A stretch of DNA of 54,390 nucleotides, from NCBI GenBank assembly GCA_030426265.1, contig JAUHYP010000020.1, forward strand, positions 1-54,390. The letters are read 5' to 3'. Origin of the DNA: Gammaproteobacteria bacterium. GTDB taxonomy: Bacteria > Pseudomonadota > Gammaproteobacteria > Xanthomonadales > SZUA-36. The notes beneath the pieces were generated by a model. It searched no databases and was not told where the DNA came from. It saw nothing but the letters and a program-made list of their open reading frames with translations. Shown here in pieces: positions 1 through 8,605 of the stretch. A program made the position numbers and the translations under genes. Numbering within the stretch: position 1 is the first letter of the stretch; each line of letters starts with the position of its first letter.

Positions 1-1972
1 TGAGCAGGAATCCCTGGCCCGGGGCCAGGGTGAGGCGATTCAGCGAGGTATCGATGGGCGTGCGCTCGAGATTTCCGGCGGCGCCGTCACGCACCAGGTG
101 GCCGGCGGCGTCACCCAGAAAAGACAGGTCCAGGGGGACCTCGCGCGGCGCCTCGCCCGCGCTGATACCCGCCACCCACCAGCGATCGCCGGCGCGGCGG
201 GCGATCACCGCCCACTGGCCGGGGAAGCCGCCCAGGAAGTGGCTTTCGTCCCAGCGGCCGGGCAGTTCGCGCAGCACTTCGGTCACGAAATCCGGCTGCG
301 CCGCCACCTGCTCCGGCGTGGCCACCAGGTGCTGGATGCCGGAGGTGAACAGCACGGCGAGCGCCAGCTGGAATCCGTCACTCGTGGTGCGGTTCACCTC
401 GCCGGGAATCTCGCCCAGCGTCATGGGCGTGTAGTCCATGGGGTCGAAGAGGTTTCGGGTGAACGGCAGCATGGCCGCGTGCGTGGCCTCGGTGTCGGCG
501 AACTCCTGGGTGAAGGTCACGAATTCGAAGCCCTTCACGGCCTCGGAGGTCAGGAAATTGGGCCAGGTCCGCTGCATGCCCCGGGGCAGGGTGGAGCCAT
601 GCACGTTCACCAGCAGGCCGTAGTCGGCGGCGTCCGCGAAGATGTCCAGGTAGCGCTGCATCACCGACTGGCCGTCGCCGGGGAAGAAGTCCACCTTCAC
701 CCCCGCGATGCCGATGGACTGGAGGCGCGCGAACTCGGCGCGGCGGTCGGCGCGGGTCAGCAGGCGGCTCTTGGGCGTGTATTCGGTCTCGTTCCAGTCG
801 CCGGAGGAGTTGTACCAGAGCAGCAGGCGCACGCCCTTGTCGGTGGCGTAGGCGGCCAGGTCGCCGACGCGCTCGAATCCGATGGTCTGGTCCCAGTTCA
901 CGTCCACCAGCACGTAGTCCCAGTCCAGGTCCGCCGCGTGGTCGATAAAGGCCTTCTGCGTGTCGAAGTTGACGGAATCGTCCTTGAGCAGGCCCCAGCT
1001 CCAGGCGGCCACGCCCGGCGCGATCCAGCCGGTGTCCGCGAGTTTTGTGGCGGGCGCGAGGTCCGTGCCCAGGGTGGAGGCCATGATCGTGTCGAGTTCG
1101 CCCACGACCAGGAAGCGCCAGGGCGAGTAGTTCTGCACACCGGCCCTTGGCAGCAGCTCGCCGCCGGTGATGGTTTCCTCGGGCTGGGGAAAGCGCAGCC
1201 GGTACAGCCCTTCCGGGCTCTCGGCCGCCAGGTTGCTGCCGGGCCAGCCGCCGTTCATGCCGGCCTCGGACAGGACCATCCACAGGCCGTCGTGGTGGAA
1301 CAGGGCCGGGTAGATCCAGCCGGCCGGGCTGGGGGAGGGCGTGTCGACGGGGATGTCCTGGAGGTAATCCTCCTCGTAGGAGGGGTTCACCTGGCTCCAT
1401 CCGGTGCGGGCCACGGCCTTGGGCTGCAGCCAGGCGCGGGTGTCCGGGTGGAACTGGACGCCCGTGGCCTCGGACAGCACCTGGGCCGCCGGCGCCCCCC
1501 GGCTGTGCCGGCCGTCCAGGCCGTACTGCCAGGCCAGGCCGTCGTTCGACAGCTGCATCGTTACCGCGAGCCAGCGGCCTTCGGCGTTCTCCCAGTGCAG
1601 CCACGAGGCATTGGCGCGATATTCCGCGGTGCGCTGCTTGCCGGTGAACAGCTCGTAGCGCTGGTGCACGGGGACGATCTTCCCGTGGTTCTTTTCCCGG
1701 AGGCCGGAGGTGAGGTCGGCATCTTCCAGCGTCACGCCCAGCGGCGAGGGCAGGATCACCGCCCGGCCGTCACGGAACAGCTGGAATCGGGGCTGGCCTT
1801 CGTCATCCAGCCAGACCTTCACGTTCAGCCGGCCGTCGGGGCTGTCCAATTCACGCACGCCCTCCTGGGCGGCGACGCTGCCCGCCGCGAACCAGGCGGC
1901 GAGCAGGCCGGCGCACAGCCGGGCCCGGGGCGCGACTTCGAGCCGGGACAACCAGCGGCGCGTACGGCGCAT
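1..1972 (-). CDS. GH97 family glycoside hydrolase, exported (3' end outside window)
   Basis: Exported glycosidase, probably an alpha-galactosidase or alpha-glucosidase acting on oligosaccharides in the periplasm. The first 657 codons are visible and the reading frame is still open at the window edge; the family is usually 640-740 residues, so little is missing. Residues 1-36 look like a signal peptide with a long arginine-rich N-region ending AAQ. An N-terminal beta-sandwich is followed by the catalytic barrel from about residue 290 and a C-terminal beta domain. The Asp in GVKVDFF (about residue 428) is where retaining GH97 members carry their nucleophile; inverting SusB-type members lack it. 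The ATG is 10 nt behind the epimerase stop, with GAGGGG as ribosome site, so the two genes are probably one transcript. The substrate is an inference. Confidence 0.88.
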   Translation of the reverse strand, partial: MRRTRRWLSRLEVAPRARLCAGLLAAWFAAGSVAAQEGVRELDSPDGRLNVKVWLDDEGQPRFQLFRDGRAVILPSPLGVTLEDADLTSGLREKNHGKIVPVHQRYELFTGKQRTAEYRANASWLHWENAEGRWLAVTMQLSNDGLAWQYGLDGRHSRGAPAAQVLSEATGVQFHPDTRAWLQPKAVARTGWSQVNPSYEEDYLQDIPVDTPSPSPAGWIYPALFHHDGLWMVLSEAGMNGGWPGSNLAAESPEGLYRLRFPQPEETITGGELLPRAGVQNYSPWRFLVVGELDTIMASTLGTDLAPATKLADTGWIAPGVAAWSWGLLKDDSVNFDTQKAFIDHAADLDWDYVLVDVNWDQTIGFERVGDLAAYATDKGVRLLLWYNSSGDWNETEYTPKSRLLTRADRRAEFARLQSIGIAGVKVDFFPGDGQSVMQRYLDIFADAADYGLLVNVHGSTLPRGMQRTWPNFLTSEAVKGFEFVTFTQEFADTEATHAAMLPFTRNLFDPMDYTPMTLGEIPGEVNRTTSDGFQLALAVLFTSGIQHLVATPEQVAAQPDFVTEVLRELPGRWDESHFLGGFPGQWAVIARRAGDRWWVAGISAGEAPREVPLDLSFLGDAAGHLVRDGAAGNLERTPIDTSLNRLTLAPGQGFLL

Positions 1973-1982
1973 CCGCGGCCCC

Positions 1983-3167
1983 TCAGTCCGTGGTGGAAAA
2001 GCGGTAGACGATGCGCGTCTCGTAGGTCTCGCCCGGCCGCAGCACGGTGGACGGGAAGTCCGGCTGGTTCGGCGAATCCGGGGAGTGCTGGGGCTCCAGG
2101 CACAGGCCCGAGCGGTAGGCGTGCGTGCCGCCCTGTCCGGTCAGGGTGCCGTCGAGAAAGTTGCCGGAGTAGAACTGCACCGCCGGTTCGACCGTCAGCA
2201 CCTCGAGCACCCGGCCGGAGTCGGGGCCGGTGAGGCGGGCGGCCAGTACGAGTTCGTCGTCGGCTTCGGACTTGAGCACGAAGTTGTGGTCGTAGCCCAG
2301 GCCCAGTTCCAGCTGGGCGTCTTCGGCCCCGATGTCCTGGCCGATGGCTTTCCCCTGGCGAAAATCGAAAGGCGTGCCCGCCACGGGCGCGAGCTCGCCG
2401 GTGGGGATCAGGCCCGGTCCGACCGGGGTGTAGGTCTCCGCCGGGATCAGCAGTTCGTGGTCGAGGATGGTGCCTTCACCGTCGAGGTTAAAGTAGCTGT
2501 GCTGGGTCAGGTTCACCACCGTGGGCTGGTCGGTGGTGGCATGGAATTTCATGTCCAGGGCGTCGTCGTTGGTGAGTTCGTAGGTGACCTTCACCTTCAG
2601 TTCGCCCGGGTAACCCTGGTCGCCGTCCGGGCTGACCAGCTTCAGGGCCACGCCCGCGCTGGTCTCGGTCACGAAGGGGCTCATGGCCCAGTTCTTCTTG
2701 TCGAATCCCTGGACGCCGCCGTGCAGGTGGTTGTCGCCATCGTTCTTCTCGAGCGTGACGGCCTGGCCGTCGATCTCGAAGGTGCCCCCGGCGATGCGGT
2801 TGCCGTAGCGGCCGATGATGGCGCCGAAGTAGGGGTTGGAGGCCTGGTAGTCCTCGATGCTGTCGCGCGCCAGCACGATGTCACCCGGGGCGCCGTCCCG
2901 GTCCGGGGTCACGAGTCGCGTGATGATGCCGCCGTAGCTGATGACGTCGACTTCGATGCCGTTGGCGTTGCGCAGGGTCACCAGGGTGACCGGCTCGCCT
3001 TCCGCGGTGGTGCCGTAGAACTGTTGCTGGATGCTGGGGGCTGGCGCCATGTCGGATTCCTCGTGGCCGGCCAGGGCCAGGCCGGGCAGTGTCAGTCCCA
3101 GGAGCAGGTAAAGGCCCGGGAAAACGGTGGTGCGTCGTTGCTGGAGCGTGAGGTCACGAGCTTTCAT
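1983..3167 (-). CDS. galM: Exported aldose 1-epimerase (mutarotase)
   Basis: Interconverts alpha and beta anomers of aldohexoses, here probably in the periplasm on sugars released by the neighbouring GH97 enzyme. The protein is 394 residues, about 40 longer than cytosolic GalM because of an N-terminal signal peptide (hydrophobic LYLLLGLTLPGLALA). Family residues are visible: NRIAGG, the HLHGG loop, the catalytic His in NLTQHSYFNL and the catalytic Glu in GLCLEPQHSPDSPN. It is the first gene of a leftward unit with the GH97 gene. Its upstream region holds the palindrome at 3219-3241, so control by the divergent GntR-type regulator is likely. Confidence 0.93.
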   Translation of the reverse strand: MKARDLTLQQRRTTVFPGLYLLLGLTLPGLALAGHEESDMAPAPSIQQQFYGTTAEGEPVTLVTLRNANGIEVDVISYGGIITRLVTPDRDGAPGDIVLARDSIEDYQASNPYFGAIIGRYGNRIAGGTFEIDGQAVTLEKNDGDNHLHGGVQGFDKKNWAMSPFVTETSAGVALKLVSPDGDQGYPGELKVKVTYELTNDDALDMKFHATTDQPTVVNLTQHSYFNLDGEGTILDHELLIPAETYTPVGPGLIPTGELAPVAGTPFDFRQGKAIGQDIGAEDAQLELGLGYDHNFVLKSEADDELVLAARLTGPDSGRVLEVLTVEPAVQFYSGNFLDGTLTGQGGTHAYRSGLCLEPQHSPDSPNQPDFPSTVLRPGETYETRIVYRFSTTD

Positions 3168-3203
3168 TGTTTCTCCTGTTCGGTTGAGCCGGGTGGGCGG
3201 AGA

Positions 3204-3232
3204 TTGGACGTCCCGTTATTAAGTATTATGAT
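3204..3232 (+). promoter_or_regulatory. Putative promoter of the GntR/FadR-type regulator
   Basis: TTGGAC (3204-3209), a 17-bp spacer, then TATGAT (3227-3232). The -10 box lies across the centre of the 3219-3241 palindrome, so a bound repressor would block it. Assigned by eye. Confidence 0.5.
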
Positions 3233-3241
3233 AATACTTAA
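3219..3241. promoter_or_regulatory. Perfect 23-bp palindrome, probable operator
   Basis: Left arm TTAAGTATTAT, a single central G, and the exact reverse complement as right arm. It stands out as an AT-only-like island in GC-rich DNA and lies between the divergent epimerase and regulator genes. FadR-subfamily dimers bind such short inverted repeats. Binding itself is inferred. Confidence 0.7.
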
Positions 3242-3265
3242 CATCCTCTCAAAGAGGAGCGGCTC

Positions 3266-3982
3266 TTGGATCTGCAAATCAACAGCAACCTGACGGATCG
3301 CATCGCCGCATCCCTGGGTCAGGCCATTGCTGTCGGGGAGTACGCGCCGGGTTCCAAATTGCCCACCGAAACGGAACTCGCGCAACTGTTCGGCGCCAGC
3401 CGGACGGTGCTCCGCGAGGCAGTGAAAATGCTCACGGCCAAGGGCCTCGTCGACGCCCGCCCGCGCCGCGGCACCGTCGTCAAACCCGAGATTGAATGGA
3501 ACCTCGCCGACCCGGACATCCTGTCCTGGTTGCTGCATCGCCGTGGCGTCATGCCCCTGATCCAGGAATTCGCGGACGTGCGGATGGCCATCGAGCCGTC
3601 CGCGGCGGCGCTAGCGGCCCGCAACGCCAAGCCCGAACACATCGCCGAGATGAAGGACGCCATCGAGCGCATGCGCGAATCCGTTCTGGGCGGCGCGGAT
3701 CCCCTGATGGCGGACATCGACTTCCACGTCGCCATCCTCAAGGGCAGCGAGAACCGCTTTTTCTGGAGCCTCCGGTTCATGGTGTCGGTGGCCCTGCGCT
3801 TCTCCATCCGGCTGACCGATCCGCCGCAGCAGGACAAGCACGGCAACGTCGAGGACCACAACCGCATCCTCCTGGCCATCGAGGCCGGGGACGCGCCCCT
3901 GGCCGAACGAAGAATGCGGAATCTGCTGGCCGAGGCCAAGGCCCTTCTCAACGAGGCACAGGTTCGGGGAGAGGCGGCCTGA
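3266..3982 (+). CDS. GntR family transcriptional regulator, FadR/FCD subfamily
   Basis: DNA-binding regulator of about 238 residues, probably controlling the flanking sugar genes. Residues 5-72 form the winged helix-turn-helix (LPTETELAQLFGASRTVLRE, then the RRGTVV wing). Residues 90-225 form the all-helical FCD ligand domain, with the DxxxH pattern (DIDFHVAI) and a later His (EDHNRILLAI) that hold metal in this family. The start is TTG at 3266, set by the AAGAGGAG ribosome site 7 nt upstream. The ligand is unknown; the neighbours suggest a sugar or sugar acid. The palindrome at its own promoter suggests autoregulation. Confidence 0.92.
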   Translation: MDLQINSNLTDRIAASLGQAIAVGEYAPGSKLPTETELAQLFGASRTVLREAVKMLTAKGLVDARPRRGTVVKPEIEWNLADPDILSWLLHRRGVMPLIQEFADVRMAIEPSAAALAARNAKPEHIAEMKDAIERMRESVLGGADPLMADIDFHVAILKGSENRFFWSLRFMVSVALRFSIRLTDPPQQDKHGNVEDHNRILLAIEAGDAPLAERRMRNLLAEAKALLNEAQVRGEAA

Positions 3983-4026
3983 GCGGCGAAATGCGTCCGT
4001 CGCAGGGGGATTTGAACTCGCTCCGA

Positions 4027-4049
4027 ATAAGTAGTACAAATATGACTAG
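4027..4049. promoter_or_regulatory. AT-rich site resembling the 3219-3241 operator (weak)
   Basis: ATAAGTAGTAC (4027-4037) matches 8 of 11 bases of the left arm of the upstream palindrome; the right half (to 4049) matches poorly. It lies in the 284-bp gap between the regulator and the TonB receptor gene. The rest of that gap shows no gene or clear promoter. Confidence 0.3.
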
Positions 4050-4266
4050 TGGGAGACTAACGGTTCATTAACAGAACTTCGTGCTCAAAAAAATGGCGGC
4101 AAATCGATCGTCAAAGGCTCAAAGCTTCATGAAATTCGGCCTGCCTGGAACCTCGACCGATATGGGTGGATGCGTTCGTGATGGCGAAGACGACGGACAG
4201 TCGAACAACGGCTCCCACGGACCGAATTTGTGATTCACAGAATGATTTCCCATGGAGAACAACCTG

Positions 4267-7008
4267 ATGAAGAACCTTTCAAAGAAGTGCCTGCCCCTGG
4301 CGATCGCCTCGGCACTGGCCGCCGGTAGCCCCGCCCTCGCCCAGGACGAAGGCGACGAGGGCGCTCTTGAGGAAGTGATCGTCACCGGCGTGCGCTACAG
4401 CCTCACCGCCGCCGTCGAGATCAAGCGCGAGAGCATGGAGATCGTCGACTCGATCGTCTCCGAGGACCTCGGCAAGTTCCCTGACAACAACGTGGTGGAA
4501 GCCCTGCAGCGCGTGCCCGGCGTGCAGGTGACCGACCGCGGCGCCGGCGAGGTGTCCGTGGTGTCCATCCGCGGCCTGTCCGACGTGACCACGCTGGTCA
4601 ACGGACGCAACGTCTTCACCGCCTCCGGCCGCGCCGTGGCGCTGCAGGACATTCCCTCCACCCTGGTGAACCGGGTGGACGTGTACAAGACCCGTTCGGC
4701 CGAGCACATCGCCCGCGGGATCGCCGGCCAGATCGACATCCGCACCAACCGGCCCTTCGATTTCGACGGGCTGAAGTTCTCCGCCCTGGGCCGCGCCATC
4801 CACCAGGAACAGGCCGACGAGACCGATCCGCAGGTCAGTTTCCTGCTCAGCAACACCTGGGAAACGGACGCGGGCCGCTTCGGTGCGCTGCTCAACGTGG
4901 CCTACACCGAGACCAACTGGCGTGACCAGGGCGCGCACGCCGGCGCCTCCTTCCCCTTCCGGCCCATCGACGAGGGGCTGGGGCAGCTCGGACCGGAATT
5001 CGGCTGGACGCCCGGCCTGGACCGCGGCCTGCCGACGGCGCCGGGCTCGACCCTGGACATGAACCCGGACCAGGAATTCCTGCACTGGCGCGACGCCATG
5101 TTCAACTTCGATGGCCGGGGTACTCGCGAGCGGCCGGCCGCCAACGTCTCCCTGCAGTGGGCGCCGAACGACCGGTCCGAGTACACCTTCGAAACCTTCT
5201 ACAACGGCTACCGCGAAGACATCTTCGGCAGCCTCTGGTTCCAGTTCCTGAACTCGCCGATCTACGACCTGAACGACCCGGTGGAATTCTGGGAAGGCAC
5301 CAACGTGATCCGTGCCCGAACCATGGGCGACGGTTTCAGCTTCACCTCCGGCGACGTCACGCAGCAGGAGACCGACAGCATTCTCTACGCCTTGCGCGGC
5401 GACTGGCAGATCACGGACAACCTGCAGCTGGCCTCGGAATTCATCATCCAGGACAGCGAATTCAAGACGGACTTCTGGGGCCAGCGCGTGGCGCGCATCG
5501 CGCCCGAGTTCTACATCAACATCAACCGTGGCGATGGCGTTCCGTACCTCGACTACGACCCGAACGGCACCGGCTCGCCGGGCTCCGATCCCTCCAACCG
5601 CGACAACTACTTCCTCGACTGGGCCTTCGACAACGGCGGCCGCAGCGAGGGTGACGCCTTCACCTGGAAGGCCGATGCCGACTGGGACGTGGAGTGGGGC
5701 TGGATCAATACCTTCAGCTTCGGCGCCCGCGTGGACAACCGCGACGCGATGGACAGCTCCATGCCGGCGCGTGAAGGCGGCGCGGTCGACGGCACGACGC
5801 TGGCCGACCTGCCACCCGAGTTCACGATGGTCAACTCGTATGATTTCTTCAACAACCAGGAAGGCGTGGTCGGCAACTGGCTGGTGGCCAATCCGAACTG
5901 GGTGCTCGACAACCTCGACACCTTGCGCGGCATCTACGGTTTCGCCAATCCGGTGTTCTCTCCGAACTTCATCGTCAACGAGACCCAGCACGAGTTCTAC
6001 GCCCAGGTGGATTTCTACACCGAGGTGGGCTCCGGGTTCATCGACGGTCGCGCCGGTGTGCGTTACCTGGACGTGAGCACGGACATCGAGGCGCCGGGTG
6101 AAGGCGGAGAGTTCGTCAGCGACAGCAACGACAACGACACCGTGCTGCCGACGCTGATGGTTCGCTGGGGCATTACCGAGGACTTCATCGCACGCTTCAG
6201 CTACACGGAAACCTTCAACCTGCCGACTTTCCCGCAGCTCAACCCGTACATCCAGTACTTCCCGGACGTGACGGACATCGGCTACGGCACCGCGTCCGGC
6301 GGCAACCCGGACCTCAAGCCCATCGAGTCCGAGAACACCGACATCTCGCTGGAGTGGTACTTTGCTGAAGGCAGCGTGCTCTACGGCACCTGGTTCAAGC
6401 GCGATATCACCAACAACATCGTGCCCTTCCGCAACGCGGTGGTGGTGGATGTGCCCAACGACGTGCCTGACCGGGGGCCCTACACCTACATCCTCAGCCA
6501 GCCGGACAACGCCGGCAACGCGTCGCTGGACGGCTTCGAGTTCGGTCTGACCTGGTTCCCCGAGTGGGCCTGGGGCTTCGGTTTCCAGGGCAGTTACACC
6601 ATCCTGGATTCCGAGCAGCAATTGCCGATCGTGGACACCACGGGCAACGTGACCGGCTTCGACGTCACGCCCATCGGCGGGGTGTCGGACACCTCCTACA
6701 GCGCGATCCTGGCCTACGACAACGAGGTCTTCAACGCACGCCTGTCGTACTTCTGGCGTGATGACTTCTACAACAACAACGAGGCCGCGCTGTTCGCCAA
6801 CCCCTTGCAGGTCTGGCGCGGTGAAGAAGAAAGCCTGGACTTCCAGCTGACCTGGAACGTATCGGATTCGTGGACGCTCACCTTCGACGCCACGAACCTG
6901 ACGGAGCCGACCTTCCACTGGAACTACGGCAACCAGCCCGACATCTTCAACTTCCACAACTACATCTACAGCCGCACCTACGCCGTGGGCGTGCGTTTCG
7001 AGCTGTAA
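4267..7008 (+). CDS. TonB-dependent outer-membrane receptor (Xanthomonas/Caulobacter type)
   Basis: Outer-membrane active-transport channel of 913 residues, probably importing oligosaccharides handled by the neighbouring enzymes. A signal peptide ends ALAQ; a TonB-box-like segment EEVIVTG follows, then the plug (DNNVVEALQRVPGVQVTDRG, SIRGL, KTRSAEHIARGIAGQIDIRT) and a barrel to the C-terminus, with receptor repeats such as FSYTETFNLPTFPQLNP and NPDLKPIESENTDISLEWYF. An in-frame ATG at 4252 exists, but it contains the GGAG that sits 9 nt before the ATG at 4267, so 4267 is preferred. The regulator upstream and the halogenase and xylanase downstream place it in a glycan locus. The actual substrate cannot be read from the sequence. 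Confidence 0.93.
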   Translation: MKNLSKKCLPLAIASALAAGSPALAQDEGDEGALEEVIVTGVRYSLTAAVEIKRESMEIVDSIVSEDLGKFPDNNVVEALQRVPGVQVTDRGAGEVSVVSIRGLSDVTTLVNGRNVFTASGRAVALQDIPSTLVNRVDVYKTRSAEHIARGIAGQIDIRTNRPFDFDGLKFSALGRAIHQEQADETDPQVSFLLSNTWETDAGRFGALLNVAYTETNWRDQGAHAGASFPFRPIDEGLGQLGPEFGWTPGLDRGLPTAPGSTLDMNPDQEFLHWRDAMFNFDGRGTRERPAANVSLQWAPNDRSEYTFETFYNGYREDIFGSLWFQFLNSPIYDLNDPVEFWEGTNVIRARTMGDGFSFTSGDVTQQETDSILYALRGDWQITDNLQLASEFIIQDSEFKTDFWGQRVARIAPEFYININRGDGVPYLDYDPNGTGSPGSDPSNRDNYFLDWAFDNGGRSEGDAFTWKADADWDVEWGWINTFSFGARVDNRDAMDSSMPAREGGAVDGTTLADLPPEFTMVNSYDFFNNQEGVVGNWLVANPNWVLDNLDTLRGIYGFANPVFSPNFIVNETQHEFYAQVDFYTEVGSGFIDGRAGVRYLDVSTDIEAPGEGGEFVSDSNDNDTVLPTLMVRWGITEDFIARFSYTETFNLPTFPQLNPYIQYFPDVTDIGYGTASGGNPDLKPIESENTDISLEWYFAEGSVLYGTWFKRDITNNIVPFRNAVVVDVPNDVPDRGPYTYILSQPDNAGNASLDGFEFGLTWFPEWAWGFGFQGSYTILDSEQQLPIVDTTGNVTGFDVTPIGGVSDTSYSAILAYDNEVFNARLSYFWRDDFYNNNEAALFANPLQVWRGEEESLDFQLTWNVSDSWTLTFDATNLTEPTFHWNYGNQPDIFNFHNYIYSRTYAVGVRFEL

Positions 7009-7020
7009 ACGGTCAGACAT

Positions 7021-7082
7021 GCCGGCGTTCGCGCCGGCGAAGACCCACAGCCGGCGGGGAGCGATCCCCGCCGGTTTTTTTT
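7021..7082 (+). terminator. Double hairpin with poly-T, rho-independent terminator
   Basis: The first hairpin is GCCGGCG-TTCG-CGCCGGC (7021-7038), with a UUCG tetraloop. The second has CCGGCGGGGA and its exact complement around a GCGA loop (7051-7074), followed by eight T (7075-7082). It ends the receptor transcript and stops 4 nt before the convergent halogenase gene. Confidence 0.9.
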
Positions 7083-7086
7083 GCAC

Positions 7087-8586
7087 TCAGCCCGGGGAAG
7101 CGAGCATGCGCAGGAAATCGCCGTGGGAAGGCATGGCGGCCAGCGGTTTGGCGATGGTGCTGCGGATACCGTCCAGCATCCCGGCCAGTTCCTCGGGCGA
7201 CAGGGCGGCGGCGATGGGGTGGAATTGCCGCGGGCGCAGGCCCTGGCCCTCGAACAGTTGCAACCAGGACGGATTGCCGAACAGTTCCTCGCATTCGCGA
7301 AGGATCTTGCCGGTCTCCCGGTACAGGCCGATCTTGTGCACCAGCGAGTCGGGCAGGTCCATGGACGCGCAATGGCGCCACAGCTCGGAATCCTGGCGGG
7401 TATTGAGGTGGTAGTGGGCGATGATGAAATCGCGCACCTGCCCCCACTCGTGCAGCGTCTGGCGATTGAATTCCCCGATTTCCCAGTCGCTCACACCCTG
7501 GAAAGGGAAACACCAGATCAGGCGCAGCACCGCGGTGTGGACCAGGTGGATGCTGGTGGACTCCAGCGGCTCGAGGAAGCCGCCGGAAAGCCCGATGGCG
7601 ACGACATTCCTGCACCAGGGTTGTTGGCGCACGCCCACGCGAAAGCGGATGTGGTTCAGCTTCGTGGTGGGTTCGCCTTCGAGCCCTTCGGTGAACACCC
7701 GGGTGGCCTCGTCCTCATCCCAGGTCCCGCTGGAATACACCAGGCCATTGCCCATGCGGTGTTGCAGGGGGATCTGCCACTGCCAGCCCCCGGCCTTCGC
7801 GATGGAGCGGGTGTAGGGCCGCGGTTCCCCGGCCAGGGGGGTCTGGGCGGCGATGGCCCGGTCGCAGGGTAGCCAGTGGTCCCAGTCGGTGTAGCCCACC
7901 TCCAGGGCCTTTTCGATCAGCAGGGCGCGGAAGCCACTGCAGTCGATGAACAGATCGCCTTCGACCGTGTCGCCCGAGTCGAGCACGAGGTGGCGCACGA
8001 AACCGGTTTCCGGGTCGAGCGCCACGTCCTTCACCAGGGCGTCCAGGGTGCGCACGCCCCGTTCCAGGGAATAGTCGCGGAGCAATTCGGCGTACAGGGC
8101 GGCGTCGAAATGGTAGGCGTAGTCGAACCTCGGCAGTTCGGGATGCGGCCGCATCGGCGCGAAGCGCCCCTGCTTCGCCGCCTGGTAGTTCAGCGAATAG
8201 TCCCAGAGGTCGCCACCGCCACCCTCGGCCCGCGCCCGCAGGAAGAAGTGGTGAAAGGGGCAGAAGGGCCGGTCCTGGCCGATGGCCCCGAAGGTGTGCA
8301 TGTAGCAGCTGTCCTCGGCGCCCCAACCCTCGAACTGGATGCCCAGCTTGAAGGTCGCGTTCACGCGGCCGATGAAGGCCTTCTCGTCCAGGCCCAGTCC
8401 GTTGTTGAGCGTCTTGATGGTGGGCACGGTGGCCTCGCCCACGCCGATGGTGCCCAGCGCCCGCGATTCCACCAGCTGGATGTCCAGCGCGGCGCCGAAC
8501 TCGCGCACCAGCATGGCCGCGGTGATCCAGCCGGCGGTGCCGCCGCCGAGGACGACGACCTTGCGGACGGGGGCGGGTTCGCTCAA
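7087..8586 (-). CDS. Tryptophan-halogenase-family flavin-dependent enzyme
   Basis: A 499-residue flavoprotein of the PrnA/RebH family, which chlorinates or brominates aromatic substrates using reduced FAD, chloride and oxygen. The key positions are intact: GGGTAG FAD motif near the N-terminus, the catalytic Lys at about residue 80 (ATFKLGIQFEGW; K79 in PrnA), WQWQIP for the WxWxIP motif, and the Glu in FLEPLEST. The start is read as TTG at 8586, with GGAG 10 nt upstream; an earlier in-frame start would run into the GH10 gene. It follows the GH10 gene by 19 nt and is probably co-transcribed. Homologues often sit beside TonB receptors in carbohydrate loci, where their role is unknown, so free tryptophan may not be the substrate. 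Confidence 0.88.
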   Translation of the reverse strand: MSEPAPVRKVVVLGGGTAGWITAAMLVREFGAALDIQLVESRALGTIGVGEATVPTIKTLNNGLGLDEKAFIGRVNATFKLGIQFEGWGAEDSCYMHTFGAIGQDRPFCPFHHFFLRARAEGGGGDLWDYSLNYQAAKQGRFAPMRPHPELPRFDYAYHFDAALYAELLRDYSLERGVRTLDALVKDVALDPETGFVRHLVLDSGDTVEGDLFIDCSGFRALLIEKALEVGYTDWDHWLPCDRAIAAQTPLAGEPRPYTRSIAKAGGWQWQIPLQHRMGNGLVYSSGTWDEDEATRVFTEGLEGEPTTKLNHIRFRVGVRQQPWCRNVVAIGLSGGFLEPLESTSIHLVHTAVLRLIWCFPFQGVSDWEIGEFNRQTLHEWGQVRDFIIAHYHLNTRQDSELWRHCASMDLPDSLVHKIGLYRETGKILRECEELFGNPSWLQLFEGQGLRPRQFHPIAAALSPEELAGMLDGIRSTIAKPLAAMPSHGDFLRMLASPG

Positions 8587-8605
8587 GACGGGCTCGCTCC
8601 GGTGC

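Noticed and set aside
98-2233. Long plus-strand open frame opposite GH97 and epimerase
   Set aside because: Its translation is Gly/Val/His/Gln-rich without domains, and it mirrors two well-conserved minus-strand proteins. High GC opens the antisense frame.
4279-7086. 935-codon minus-strand frame opposite the TonB receptor
   Set aside because: Composition (His, Val, Gly, Glu) is that of an antisense frame, and the receptor on the plus strand has full family features.
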